From: Saprospiraceae bacterium
Lineage (GTDB): Bacteria > Bacteroidota > Bacteroidia > Chitinophagales > Saprospiraceae
Assembly (NCBI GenBank): GCA_026982695.1
Contig: JALSGS010000033.1
Coordinates: 62,001 to 126,000 of the forward strand
Length of the DNA: 64,000 nt
Direction of reading: 5' to 3'
Positions within the stretch are counted from its first letter, which is position 1. Every line of letters starts with the position of its first letter. The position numbers were made by a program, and so were the translations under genes. The notes under the pieces were generated by a model. The model saw only the letters and a list, made by a program, of their open reading frames with translations, ran no database searches and had not been told where the DNA came from. Shown in pieces: positions 43,746 to 53,296 of this stretch.

Positions 43746-46475
43746 ATGGAGTTACCTAAGCGTTATGACCCCAAGGATACAGAAGGTAAGTGGTATGACC
43801 ATTGGATGAAAAAGGATTACTTCCGCTCTGAACCTGATGAGCGTGAGCCCTATACCATAGTTATCCCCCCCCCTAACGTGACAGGCGTGTTGCACATGGG
43901 ACACATGCTCAACAACACCATTCAGGACATTCTCATTCGGCGTGCACGGCAAAAGGGCTACAATGCCTGTTGGGTACCAGGTACGGATCATGCTTCTATA
44001 GCTACTGAGGCCAAAGTCGTACGCATGCTGCGCGAGCGAGGTATTCAGAAGGGGCAGCTAAGCCGCGAAGAGTTCTTGGACTACGCTTGGGAGTGGAAAG
44101 AAAAGTACGGTGGTATCATTCTGGAGCAGCTGAAAAGGCTAGGGGCCTCGTGCGACTGGCATCGCACGCGTTTCACTATGGAAGAAAAGCTGAGCCGTGC
44201 GGTAATTCACGTCTTTGTGGATTTGTATCGCAAGGGCAAGTTGTATCGCGGACTGCGCATGACCAACTGGGATCCCGAAGCTCAGACTGTGTTGTCGAAC
44301 GAAGAGGTCATTTATCGGGAGGAAAAGTCTAACCTTTATTATGTGCGCTATGAGGTCGTCGAACAGGATGGGACTAAAACGGGTGAATGGATTACCATCG
44401 CTACGGTGCGCCCTGAGACGATCTTGGGCGATACGGCCATTGCCGTACATCCACAAGACGGACGTTATGTCCATCTGAAAGGGAAATGTGCCATAGTGCC
44501 TCTGGTGGGGCGCAAGGTGCCCATTATCGCCGATGAGTATGTGGAACGGGATTTTGGAACAGGCGCCTTGAAAATCACTCCGGCCCACGACCCCAACGAC
44601 TACGAGATTGGCCAACGCCATGGCTTGGAGGTAATTGACGTGTTGAATCCCGATGGCACGCTCAGTGAGGTGGCACAGTTCTTTGTCGGGATGGACCGTT
44701 TCGAAGCGCGCAGGGCTATGGTCAAGGAATTGGAGGCGCGCGGGCACTTGGTGAAGGTCGAAGAATACGTCAACAAGGTAGGGCGTTCTGAGCGTACCGA
44801 TGCTGTGGTAGAACCGCGCCTCACCTTGCAGTGGTTTGTCGATATGAAGGGATTTGCGCGCACAGCACTTGAAGCGGTGCGCAAAGGCGAAGTGCGTTTT
44901 TTCCCTGAGCATTTTTGGAATATGTACTACAACTGGCTCAATGAGGAGAATATTCGCGACTGGTGTATCTCTCGTCAGTTGTGGTGGGGGCAGCGTATTC
45001 CTGCCTGGTACTATGGCGATGAAGTATTCGTGGCAGAGACAGCCGAAGAAGCTTTGGCTATGGCCCGAGCGAAATTGGGCAAGCCCGACCTGACACTTGA
45101 CGAGCTACAACAAGATCCCGATGTAGTAGATACCTGGTTTTCTTCCTGGCTCTGGCCTATCAGTGTATTCGATGGTTTTGACTGTACAGAGGACTTCAAG
45201 TATTACTATCCGACCAGTGTGCTGGTGACGGGATGGGACATCATGTTTTTTTGGGTGGCCCGCATGATCATGGCTGGATATGAGTATGCCGAGGAGCTGT
45301 TGGGGCCCGAGCTAGCTGCTAAAAAGGGCAAGCAGCCCTTCCGAGATGTATTCTTCACAGGCATGGTGCGTGACAACAAGCGCCGTAAGATGAGCAAATC
45401 GCTAGGCAACTCGCCCGATGCTTTGGCCCTCATCGAGCGATATGGTGCCGACGGTGTGCGCTTTGGCCTCATGTCGGCTACTTCGGCAGGCAACGACATC
45501 ATCTTCGATGCACCGGTAGATCCCAAGACGGGCCATGTACGCAATGAAAGCAAATTGTGCGAGCAAGGACGCAACTTTTGCAACAAGATGTGGAATGCCT
45601 TGCGCTTGGTACGTGGTTGGCAAGTGAGCGATGAGTTGTCCCAATCGGATGTCAATCACTTAGCTGTGGAATGGCTCGAAGCTAAGTTCAACCAACATTT
45701 GGCGCAAGCCGAAAAGAATTATGAGCAATACCGCCTCAGTGACGTGCTTATGTCGCTTTATCGTCTTATTTGGGATGACTTTTGCTCGTGGTACCTCGAG
45801 ATGGTCAAGCCCGCATACGGGCAGCCCATCGACCGCACTACCTATGAGGCTACCATCAACCTGTTTGAGCGCCTGATGACAGTGTTGCATCCCTTTATGC
45901 CGTTCATCACCGAAGAAATTTGGCATGGCTTGCGCGAACGGCAGCCAGGCGACGATTGCATTGTGAGTTCCTGGCCAATAGGTGGTGCGTGGGATGCCCA
46001 ATTAATAGAAGATGTAGAACAGGCAAAAGATATCGTGTCGAAGGTGCGCGAGGTGCGCGCCAAAAATCAGCTCAAACAGCGAGCACCTTTGCAGTGCTTC
46101 ATTGAGCACAGTACGCGTGCACAGACTTTGCTACAGCGGTCGGGCTTGCGCCAGATGCTCGAGAAAATGGCTGTACTCAAAGGCGTGGAGTTAATCGATG
46201 AGGAGCCCCCCAGCAGCGTATCGTTTATCAGTGGCACGGAACAGTGTTTTGTGGTCGTGGAACAGCAAATCGATGTAGCTGCCGAGCGCGCTCGCTTGGA
46301 AAAAGACTTGGCGCATGCGCGCAAGTTCGTAGCGAGCATCGAGCGCAAACTGGCAAATGAAAAATTTATACAAAATGCGCCCCCACAGGTGGTGGCACGC
46401 GAGCGCAAGAAGCTCGCTGATGGCAAAGAGCGCATTAAAATTTTGGAGGAGGCCCTTCAGCGTTTGGTGGGATAG
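43746..46475 (+). CDS. valS: Valine--tRNA ligase
   Basis: A 909-residue class I synthetase. The HIGH motif is HMGH in TGVLHMGHMLNN, and the KMSKS motif is in RRKMSKSLGNSPDAL. The CP1 editing domain region reads TIATVRPETILGDTAIAVHP, and the anticodon-binding domain has MPFITEEIWH. A C-terminal coiled coil (ERARLEKDLAHARKFVASIE) is the typical ValRS tail. ATG 43746 was chosen; GTG 43725 in frame adds seven residues. Length is normal and no damage is seen. Confidence 0.95.
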   Translation: MELPKRYDPKDTEGKWYDHWMKKDYFRSEPDEREPYTIVIPPPNVTGVLHMGHMLNNTIQDILIRRARQKGYNACWVPGTDHASIATEAKVVRMLRERGIQKGQLSREEFLDYAWEWKEKYGGIILEQLKRLGASCDWHRTRFTMEEKLSRAVIHVFVDLYRKGKLYRGLRMTNWDPEAQTVLSNEEVIYREEKSNLYYVRYEVVEQDGTKTGEWITIATVRPETILGDTAIAVHPQDGRYVHLKGKCAIVPLVGRKVPIIADEYVERDFGTGALKITPAHDPNDYEIGQRHGLEVIDVLNPDGTLSEVAQFFVGMDRFEARRAMVKELEARGHLVKVEEYVNKVGRSERTDAVVEPRLTLQWFVDMKGFARTALEAVRKGEVRFFPEHFWNMYYNWLNEENIRDWCISRQLWWGQRIPAWYYGDEVFVAETAEEALAMARAKLGKPDLTLDELQQDPDVVDTWFSSWLWPISVFDGFDCTEDFKYYYPTSVLVTGWDIMFFWVARMIMAGYEYAEELLGPELAAKKGKQPFRDVFFTGMVRDNKRRKMSKSLGNSPDALALIERYGADGVRFGLMSATSAGNDIIFDAPVDPKTGHVRNESKLCEQGRNFCNKMWNALRLVRGWQVSDELSQSDVNHLAVEWLEAKFNQHLAQAEKNYEQYRLSDVLMSLYRLIWDDFCSWYLEMVKPAYGQPIDRTTYEATINLFERLMTVLHPFMPFITEEIWHGLRERQPGDDCIVSSWPIGGAWDAQLIEDVEQAKDIVSKVREVRAKNQLKQRAPLQCFIEHSTRAQTLLQRSGLRQMLEKMAVLKGVELIDEEPPSSVSFISGTEQCFVVVEQQIDVAAERARLEKDLAHARKFVASIERKLANEKFIQNAPPQVVARERKKLADGKERIKILEEALQRLVG

Positions 46476-46698
46476 CTGAGGTGCATGGTGGACTAAATGG
46501 TTCTTTGCTGAAAGGCTGTGAATCGTGCTGGCTCCACTTTGCTACCGATCGAAAAACCATACCCTGGTTGTGATGTCGTACAGCTGGGGTACTTGTTTTT
46601 GTAGATATGTGTGTTGGTGCACCTTTATCACTTGATGATCTTTTTGCACATCTTTTGTCCATCAATGATTTGGACAAGTAGGGTATAATTTCTTCATT

Positions 46699-46940
46699 TT
46701 AATTGGATTGGCCCCAATATAGATCGTAGAATGATAAGTTGCTGGGCAAATTCTGAGCAGCTTCTTTTCCGTATTCGTTCCAGTTGATCCGTAGCGTGTT
46801 GGTGCCATCGTCGGGGAAGCTGGCCCAGTTAGTCGAGTTGTCGGTTGGAAATGGCTCAAAGAGTAGCGTGTCGGTTTGGGCGATAAGGGTAGCTTCACCA
46901 CCCATAACATGAATAAGCGTAGCAGATACATTTGCTTCAT
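46699..46940 (-). pseudogene. Truncated, frameshifted remnant of a T9SS cargo (choice-of-anchor J-like) gene
   Basis: From ATG 46940 the minus strand reads a signal-peptide-like start (MKQMYLLRLFMLW). The next sensible protein is in the other frame: TLIAQTDTLLFEPFPTDNS, then NWASFPDDGTNTLRINWNEY, ending FYDLYWGQSN before TAA 46699. The opening resembles choice-of-anchor J exported proteins, as in the neighbour at 48995-51427 (WSETFADSLNGW). The switch occurs around 46900-46915 and costs one frame. Only the first 80 codons of what would be a protein of several hundred residues remain. No C-terminal sorting domain is present. The 46476-46698 stretch downstream, between valS and this remnant, shows nothing recognisable. 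Confidence 0.55.
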
Positions 46941-46970
46941 GGAAAAGTTTGGAGTAAATAGATGGAGGAA

Positions 46971-46999
46971 AAACAATAGGGCTACACTTGTAGCCCTAT
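46971..46999 (-). terminator. Terminator after the T9SS cargo gene at 47011
   Basis: On the minus strand ATAGGGCTA (46999-46991) pairs with TAGCCCTAT (46984-46976) perfectly, followed by TGTTTTT. It lies 12 nt past the stop of the 47011-48807 gene. Confidence 0.78.
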
Positions 47000-47010
47000 C
47001 GGTGTGTTTG

Positions 47011-48807
47011 TCATTCCAGGTTGATGAGCTTGGCTGTGTATACAGCATGACCGTCGGTAGCCCGAATTAGATACATGCCTTTGGGCAGGTGCGTCAGTGG
47101 TATTTCCAGTGAGCCTACAGTAGCATGCGGCAATTGCCATTGCTCGAGTGCGCGTCCTGTGAGGTCGAGTAGCTGGACGTCTAATTGGGTAGATTGGGGC
47201 AGGTGGAAGTACAATCGACTTAACTCTGAAGCGGGGTTAGGTGCCAGCTGGAAGGCCTGGGCAAAGGCGTTGGCTTCTTTCACACTCGTCTCGGGATCGA
47301 AGGCCAGCACCCATTGGAAACCCGGGCTATCAGTATCTTCGCTGTCCCATTCGATGTAGTAGGTGGTACCTGCCGTGACGGGAAAGTCGAAGATGAGGCT
47401 CTGTAGATCGCATTCGTCATCACTGGAGGCAACGAGTTGCAAATTGCCAAAGCCGCATGCTCCCGTATAGACCCATACGCGAGTATCTTCAGTGGTGAAG
47501 CCGCAAGAAGAGATGCTGACCATACCATTGATTTCGGGTGTAAATCGATACCATTCTGACTGGGCATAGTTGGTAGTGCTAGCACCCGTGTGATTGATAT
47601 TGGGCCCAGCTACAGCGGCGTCGCCATTGATCTGGTCGATGGTGATTGTGTCACCTTCTATGACGGGAATGGCCGTTTCGCAGAAGTCGCCTGGTGTGGG
47701 CGCATCGGTGGTAAAGTTGAGCTCAAAGTCGAAGCCGCCACTGTCCCAGATATCGTCCCAACAGATGTGGTAAGTGGTACCGGCATTGACCAGTACTTCT
47801 CGGTAGGATGCGTATTCGTCATCACCTGGCGCCATTTCGCAGCGATCATCGTTGACGCCTTCGAGTTGGAGGACAGAGCAACCTTCTGAGAAGATCCACA
47901 CACGCGTGTCTTTACCACTGTTGCACGAGCTAATGCTGAGGATACCATCGGCAGGGGCTGTCCATTCATACCAAGCACCGGCTAGTCCTTGCCCACCGGC
48001 GCGCACTGTAAAGCCTGCACCGTAGCACTCCAGCTCAATGGCGGTGTGTAGCCCCGTGTCGATAGGGATAGCCATGTGGCAATATTGCCCTGCCTCTGCT
48101 TCAGGTAGTTGAGCAAAATACACGTCATCAACAAAGTAGTAGTGAGTCGTATTAATGGGGAAGAAATCCACGGCGCCAATTTGCATGTAGCCCCCTGTGG
48201 TGCTATTTGCTTGCCAGCTGACCGGCCATGCACTGATGAACTGGGTGTCGAAGAACAGATACATGAAGTCATTACTCACATCAATGACCATGCGCACTTC
48301 GAACCATTCTTCCTGCGTATAGGTAAAGCTAATTTCTTCATCACCTACAGAGACATAGCCCGTTGCGTCATTTTCGAAGAACACTTCTACAGCCCACTGT
48401 TCGCCAGGAGTCTGCGAGCGCTGTAAGTTGTAGTAAGCCCCTGACTCGCCAGGTATGTACATCTTCCAGCGCAAGAGGAATATGCCATCGGGTTGGTTGC
48501 CCAGATCCAGGATGACATCTTGTGGCCCTCCCGAATCGCTGCCACCTTCAATGACCAGACTTTGATTGCCAGAGGCAGCATTGTCGCTGGTGACGATGCC
48601 ATCTTCGGCACCGCCTTCATTGCCACTCCAAGTAGTCCAGTGGGCTGCTTGTGGACCCAAGACACCTAAGGCATAACTTTCAAAGTCGTCGTAAATAAGA
48701 GTGTCAGGGTTAGCACAGGTAGGACCTTGCTGGGACCACAGGTTTTGGCTACTCCACAAGAGCAGCAAGATAATGGTGGATGAAAGGTAATGTTTTGCCA
48801 TGTGCAT
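47011..48807 (-). CDS. T9SS type A cargo protein with a concanavalin-like domain and two pre-peptidase-like domains
   Basis: A 598-residue exported protein (signal peptide MAKHYLSSTIILLLLWSS). Residues about 35-230 look like a concanavalin/LamG-type jelly roll (YDDFESYALGVLGPQ, DGIFLLRWKMYIPGESGAYY). Two related domains follow, about 240-370 and 375-510, of the PPC type (CHMAIPIDTGLHTA to TTYHICWD; FCETAIPVIEGDT to TTYYIEWD), each with DTRVWIFSEGC- or DTRVWVYTGAC-like cores. The C-terminal 80 residues form a type A sorting domain: FQLAPNPASELSRLYFHL, LLDLTGRALEQWQL and KGMYLIRATDGHAVYTAKLI. The surface protein is cargo of the T9SS; substrate unknown. ATG 48807 or 48801. A terminator lies 12 nt downstream. 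Confidence 0.85.
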   Translation of the reverse strand: MHMAKHYLSSTIILLLLWSSQNLWSQQGPTCANPDTLIYDDFESYALGVLGPQAAHWTTWSGNEGGAEDGIVTSDNAASGNQSLVIEGGSDSGGPQDVILDLGNQPDGIFLLRWKMYIPGESGAYYNLQRSQTPGEQWAVEVFFENDATGYVSVGDEEISFTYTQEEWFEVRMVIDVSNDFMYLFFDTQFISAWPVSWQANSTTGGYMQIGAVDFFPINTTHYYFVDDVYFAQLPEAEAGQYCHMAIPIDTGLHTAIELECYGAGFTVRAGGQGLAGAWYEWTAPADGILSISSCNSGKDTRVWIFSEGCSVLQLEGVNDDRCEMAPGDDEYASYREVLVNAGTTYHICWDDIWDSGGFDFELNFTTDAPTPGDFCETAIPVIEGDTITIDQINGDAAVAGPNINHTGASTTNYAQSEWYRFTPEINGMVSISSCGFTTEDTRVWVYTGACGFGNLQLVASSDDECDLQSLIFDFPVTAGTTYYIEWDSEDTDSPGFQWVLAFDPETSVKEANAFAQAFQLAPNPASELSRLYFHLPQSTQLDVQLLDLTGRALEQWQLPHATVGSLEIPLTHLPKGMYLIRATDGHAVYTAKLINLE

Positions 48808-48931
48808 TTTTTTTGTATTTGAAGTGATACAATAATAAGTGTTAGTGATCCAACAAGATATTGAAATTGATTTGGTTGTTTATGTCCTTTCTTATAGGAA
48901 GTTTTGATTGAAAAAAAAATTCAATAGAACG

Positions 48932-48967
48932 AAAAAAGGTGCTATAGCTTAGCTGCTATAGCACCTT
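48932..48967 (-). terminator. Terminator after the T9SS cargo gene at 48995
   Basis: On the minus strand AAGGTGCTATAGC (48967-48955) pairs with GCTATAGCACCTT (48948-48936) over 13 bp, 6-nt loop, followed by six T. Very strong stem, 28 nt after the stop. Confidence 0.85.
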
Positions 48968-48994
48968 GTATTTCAGTAAAAAGCCGAAAGGCAA

Positions 48995-51427
48995 TTAGCG
49001 CACGATTTGTACTTTTTGTGAAGTGATACCTTCTGCTGTGCGTATCAGTAGGAAGTAGTTGCCTTGAGGCAGCGTGCTCAAGTCAAGTGTAGTGGTTTGT
49101 CCATTGCCTAAAGTAGCCTGTTGTACCAACAGGTGCTTGCCTTGTGGGCTAACCAAGCGCAGTTCAACCTGTGTGTGATCGGAGTTGGGCAGGCTTACCT
49201 GCAAGAGATCTGAAGTGGGATTGGGCGAGAGCAGTACTTTCAGGTTGCTGAGCAGTGGTTCGTTAGTAGCAGTAGATATTGGACGGACGTTCAGGCGCAC
49301 GACGGGTACAAAATCCCAGCCGAAGCCCAAAGAGCTATATGTTTCGACAGTTAGATCGCCATTGATGCCCAACATGCCGGCGTAACGCGGAGCGCCCAAT
49401 TGGATGCTATTGAGAATCATAGCGCCATAGTCAAAATCTTCACTAGCCACAAATTCCACTTCAGTATCGGTATCGGTGATGTACTCGAGCATGAGCACGT
49501 AAGCAGTGTTGGATTCCAACATTACGTACTCATCGTCTAGAGTGTATAACATCACAGTGACAGGGATCACAGGCGTTTCATCGCCCTGGATTTCATAGAA
49601 ATTGATTCCTACCAATTCGCGTTCGTCGGGATTGCAATTGCCATCTTCATTCAGGTCATTCCATTTGTACAATGAAATGTAGACTGTTTCACCTTCGACG
49701 TCTTCAGCGTTGCCCAAAGCGAAGCTTGCCGTATAGGCATACATGCCTCCATTGGGGACATAGTAATAGTTGCCATAGGCCCATGAACGCGGCTCACCTG
49801 GATCCCAGTTGCTTGGAGCAGGATAGATGGTGCGTGTACCGCCATCTTCTTTGGCGAAGGTAGAGTCGGTAATTTCGAAAAAGAAGGGGATCTGGTTGTT
49901 GTCTGGATCGGAGTCTAAGGCGATTGAGTCGTATTCAAGTACGTATTCAGCTCGATAGATGCCCTGATCTGCAGGTGGCAAGAAAGCGCCAAAGGATTGG
50001 TTTTCAGCCAGGCTATCGCGCGCAATGGTGCCATAGTCGTGATAATCGGTGTATACGGTATCGCCTCCTACCTTGCGAATGATCATGTGTAGCCTGACAT
50101 TTGTTTCGTCGAATGCACCTACATTTTCGATGTCGGCCAAAAAGCCAAACTCTTCGCGCTGGCTTTCAGGAATTTTGAAGTTGGGCGCAATGGCATACCA
50201 ATTGTCGTTGATTCTCATTTCGTGATTTGTGCGACGTACAATCTTGACGTCGTCAATTACCCAAAAATAGTAATTGGCTTCATAGATAAACTTGATGCGG
50301 AACTGGCTAGATCCCGAAGCGCCTTTTAGTGGTACATAGACCACATTGTCGCGGGTAGTCATTTCGTTGATACCGATGTCTTCGTTGAAGAAGATGGGAT
50401 CGCTCCAAGTATTGCCGCCGTCCATACTCCAAGCTACTGCGTAGGTACTTTGGAAGTTGCGCGTAAATTGGTTGAAAGTGACAGCCAGTGCATCTTCTCC
50501 AGAAAGATCCATTATAGGAGAGATCAACTCAGCTACTTGTGGTGCTGGATAGGGACCTTGACCGATGGCGTTGGGGTCACCTCCGTTATCGTAGAAGTCT
50601 GAGTCGAATACCATGGCGCCGTTATCTACACTGGGCGATAGGATGCTCAAAGTACCTGTACCAGAAGAAAAAGCACCTTGATCGGCCTTGCCATCGGCCT
50701 CCCAAACCCAATTGGCCTCGGGATAGGTGATGCCTACAGCTGTCCAGTCGTTCAAGCCACCGTCAAATTCCGAATTGGGATCACCTGCACCACCCCAGAC
50801 GACGTTGGGGTCGGGAGGTGGAGGAGGAGTGCCTTGACTTTCCAGGCGGATATCGTCGATTTGCCACGAATAGGCGCATCCGCTGCTTGGGTTGTTGGGA
50901 TCATCACTCAAAAATTGGAATGCAATGCGTGCGGTAGCGCTATTAGCCACGTATTGCGAGATGTCGATTTCTACTGTGGAAGGGTTGTCTGTACCCTGAT
51001 TGATTCCTATTGCTTCGTTGACTTCAATAGCTGTCCAGGTAGCACCATCATCGTTGCTGACTTGTACAAAAGTTTGGCTGAAAAAGGCAGCATAATACTG
51101 TTCGAAGAAAAGCACTACGGTATCGTGGCCACTTAAGTCGATAGTAGGTGAAATCAGCCAGGCATTTTGTGAGCCACTACATAGCAAGTCCGAATCGAAG
51201 ATGGCCCAGCCATCGTTGGCAGTGGTGCTGGCAATAGGGCCAATGGAATAAGTTCCTTGAGGTCCTACATTGGTCCAAGTCCATAGATCACCGGTGCTAT
51301 TCATCGATTGGTCTTCCAATGTCCAGCCATTGAGGCTGTCGGCAAAGGTTTCGCTCCAGATTTGTGCATGCGTAGATGTGCATGCCAGCAGAAGGACTGC
51401 GGTGAAAAATGAGGAAAGTTTCATCAT
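48995..51427 (-). CDS. T9SS type A cargo protein with two choice-of-anchor J domains
   Basis: An 810-residue exported protein (signal peptide ending TSTHAQ). Two choice-of-anchor J/MAM-like jelly rolls lie at about 25-205 (WSETFADSLNGWTLEDQS, AWLISPTIDLSGHDTVVLFF) and about 220-405 (SPIMDLSGEDALAVTFNQF, YFWVIDDVKIVRR). A bridging region about 410-700 contains a beta-sandwich (FGFLADIENVGAFDETNVRL) and segments like YISLYKWNDLNEDGNCNPDE. The C-terminal type A sorting domain is clear: VLLSPNPTSDLLQVSLP, ELRLVSPQGKHLLVQQ, LPQGNYFLLIRTAEG and SQKVQIV. Probably exported and attached by the T9SS. Start ATG 51427 or the next ATG. Confidence 0.87.
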   Translation of the reverse strand: MMKLSSFFTAVLLLACTSTHAQIWSETFADSLNGWTLEDQSMNSTGDLWTWTNVGPQGTYSIGPIASTTANDGWAIFDSDLLCSGSQNAWLISPTIDLSGHDTVVLFFEQYYAAFFSQTFVQVSNDDGATWTAIEVNEAIGINQGTDNPSTVEIDISQYVANSATARIAFQFLSDDPNNPSSGCAYSWQIDDIRLESQGTPPPPPDPNVVWGGAGDPNSEFDGGLNDWTAVGITYPEANWVWEADGKADQGAFSSGTGTLSILSPSVDNGAMVFDSDFYDNGGDPNAIGQGPYPAPQVAELISPIMDLSGEDALAVTFNQFTRNFQSTYAVAWSMDGGNTWSDPIFFNEDIGINEMTTRDNVVYVPLKGASGSSQFRIKFIYEANYYFWVIDDVKIVRRTNHEMRINDNWYAIAPNFKIPESQREEFGFLADIENVGAFDETNVRLHMIIRKVGGDTVYTDYHDYGTIARDSLAENQSFGAFLPPADQGIYRAEYVLEYDSIALDSDPDNNQIPFFFEITDSTFAKEDGGTRTIYPAPSNWDPGEPRSWAYGNYYYVPNGGMYAYTASFALGNAEDVEGETVYISLYKWNDLNEDGNCNPDERELVGINFYEIQGDETPVIPVTVMLYTLDDEYVMLESNTAYVLMLEYITDTDTEVEFVASEDFDYGAMILNSIQLGAPRYAGMLGINGDLTVETYSSLGFGWDFVPVVRLNVRPISTATNEPLLSNLKVLLSPNPTSDLLQVSLPNSDHTQVELRLVSPQGKHLLVQQATLGNGQTTTLDLSTLPQGNYFLLIRTAEGITSQKVQIVR

Positions 51428-51561
51428 GATTGTGGAAAATTTGTTTTACCAAATTGGGTGCGGCCAAGATAATATGTCTTTAGGCCTGGTTGTGGTGATA
51501 ATAATGGGCTTTGTCTTTCAGTTGCCAATGGATCTTATGGGTGAGCAAGCATAAGGCGTGA

Positions 51562-51948
51562 TCATCCGCCTTTGCGAACTACTTGAAACCCACGTGATGT
51601 GAGCAGTGTGACTACCTTGTCTCGTTGGTCACCTTGTATGATGATCTCGCCGTCTTTGACGCTTCCGCCTACCCCACATTGCTTTTTAATCCACCTGCCC
51701 AACTCTTTAAGATCGGCTTCTGCTCCCACGTATCCGGTGATAAGCGTGACTTCTTTACCACCTCTTTTCTTTCGGTCGCGCGCTACGTAGAGCTTTTGCT
51801 TGTGGGCCGGCAAAGGAGGATCTTGTAATTCGGACTCCCGATTGAAGTAATTACCTAAGACACTTTGTAGCGTGGCATTGGGATCAGTAGAATACACTAA
51901 GGGATCATCTTTAGCGCGTTTTTTCTTGGCTTTTTGCTTTTTAGCCAT
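51562..51948 (-). CDS. SUI1/YciH-family translation initiation factor-like protein
   Basis: A 128-residue cytoplasmic protein. The N-terminal 45 residues are very basic and rich in Lys (KKQKAKKKRAKD). The SUI1 domain, about 50-125, has KEVTLITGYVGAEADLKELG, KQCGVGGSVKDGEIIIQGDQ and DKVVTLLTSRGFQVVRKGG. This matches bacterial YciH, a homologue of eukaryotic eIF1. Its role in bacteria is not settled but may be in start-site fidelity. It stands alone on the minus strand between a T9SS cargo gene and a beta-lactamase-like gene. Confidence 0.88.
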   Translation of the reverse strand: MAKKQKAKKKRAKDDPLVYSTDPNATLQSVLGNYFNRESELQDPPLPAHKQKLYVARDRKKRGGKEVTLITGYVGAEADLKELGRWIKKQCGVGGSVKDGEIIIQGDQRDKVVTLLTSRGFQVVRKGG

Positions 51949-51988
51949 GGTGCTTTATGATTTTTATTTTTTGTGTCTTGAGTGCAAT

Positions 51989-53137
51989 TTAGCGTGCATC
52001 TCGCAGTTTCTTAACGTGCCATCCGCGCATTAAATAGCGCAGGGAGAGATAGCCGAACTTACCCAGTCCAATTGCGGTATCTGCAAAGACAATTATGGCT
52101 TTTTGATAATCTGGTGCAATAGCGATGTATGCGCTATGGCCATCTGTAGCACCCGATTGAGCCACCACTTTGATGTGTTTGCGCGGAAAGGTGGCGTGGC
52201 CTCCGGCCGTGGCCCATACGCCCTTGCGATAGGGTACGGCTGTATATGGATCGAATAGGGGTTGGCAACTGGGCTCTTGGAGTAGCCAGCGTATCAAGGT
52301 CGCCATATCGCGTGGTGAGGTCTTGAATGCCAAAGCACCTTCAAACGAACTGAATTTCCAAGGTGCAACAGTTCTTCCCCCTCGATTATGTGGTATGGCC
52401 ATTTGCGTCCACATATTTTTCGTCCATTGATATCCCGATTCGTATAAGCCTGCTACTTGGCCAATCCACGCGTCGAACAATTGCTCGATGGGCTGGCTTG
52501 TGAGATGTTCTAGGATGAGTTGTACCAAGGCATAGTGGACGTAGCTGAAGCTATAGGCAGCTGCATCGCGGGGTTCAGGCAATTGTTTGAGCCATGCGAG
52601 CAGATCAGACCATGAATATTGTGCGAATGGCGATTGATCAGGTTGGTTCAAAGTGCCTTTCATATCGGGCTGGCGGGCTAGTCCTACTTGGTGTGTGAGC
52701 AACTGGCGCAAGCTGTAGGGTGCAAGCCATTCTAAGCGAAAAGAATCGGGTAGATAGTGATTGATGCTGCTATCTAGTGAAAGTAATCCTTTTTTTGCCG
52801 CAAGGCATGCTAGCGCAGCAGTGGGTAGCATACTCAAGGCACCAACTTCGTACACGGTTGCACTATCAGCTGATGAAGTGTGCTGGCGGCCCGTGGCTTC
52901 AAAGTGGGCTATCCAAAGGGAATCGCCATCGATCAGCACCATCTGTATTTCGGGGCGATGCTTGGGATCGATAGCAGTTTCTACTTGTAGTATGCGGCTT
53001 AGATCGCGGTACATGGATTTTGGAAGTGGGCTAAATGTGTGCTGTGCCCAAGTGGGAGCAATGATGCCCAACCAACCTAAACCCAGCCATAAAGCTCTTT
53101 TCACAAAAGTTTGCTGTATTATCGTTCCTATTGCCAT
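51989..53137 (-). CDS. Beta-lactamase-related serine hydrolase fold with catalytic motifs lost
   Basis: A 382-residue protein with a signal sequence (ending PTWAQ). The overall pattern matches the class C/AmpH beta-lactamase-related family: LRQLLTHQVGLARQPD (typically LLTHTSGL), PIEQLFDAWIGQVAG, and a C-terminal KVVAQSGATDGHSAYIAIAP (typically GHTGxxPG). The active-site motifs are altered. Where SxxK is expected (IGSISKxFTA) the protein has VGALSMLPTAALAC, with no Lys. The YxN motif region reads AAYSFSYVHYALVQL. So the usual nucleophile pair is missing; the protein may be inactive or bind ligands. ATG 53137 was chosen over an upstream non-ATG start. Confidence 0.75.
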   Translation of the reverse strand: MAIGTIIQQTFVKRALWLGLGWLGIIAPTWAQHTFSPLPKSMYRDLSRILQVETAIDPKHRPEIQMVLIDGDSLWIAHFEATGRQHTSSADSATVYEVGALSMLPTAALACLAAKKGLLSLDSSINHYLPDSFRLEWLAPYSLRQLLTHQVGLARQPDMKGTLNQPDQSPFAQYSWSDLLAWLKQLPEPRDAAAYSFSYVHYALVQLILEHLTSQPIEQLFDAWIGQVAGLYESGYQWTKNMWTQMAIPHNRGGRTVAPWKFSSFEGALAFKTSPRDMATLIRWLLQEPSCQPLFDPYTAVPYRKGVWATAGGHATFPRKHIKVVAQSGATDGHSAYIAIAPDYQKAIIVFADTAIGLGKFGYLSLRYLMRGWHVKKLRDAR

Positions 53138-53296
53138 AAAGAGGTAGTTGGTGATAAATGGAGCACGTGTGGCACACAAAGCTGCCAATTATATACAAAA
53201 GAAAATGGCTTGAAGCATCGTTTTGCTGTTTTAAGTGCATGTTATTTGCCAAGTCTGTTGGGGGTATAGATGTGGCATCTTAAAGAAGATATTTGG

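Noticed and set aside
51426-51554. 42-codon plus-strand frame with a hydrophobic stretch between two minus-strand genes
   Set aside because: No family match and no promoter box; its start overlaps the start codon of the divergent T9SS cargo gene.
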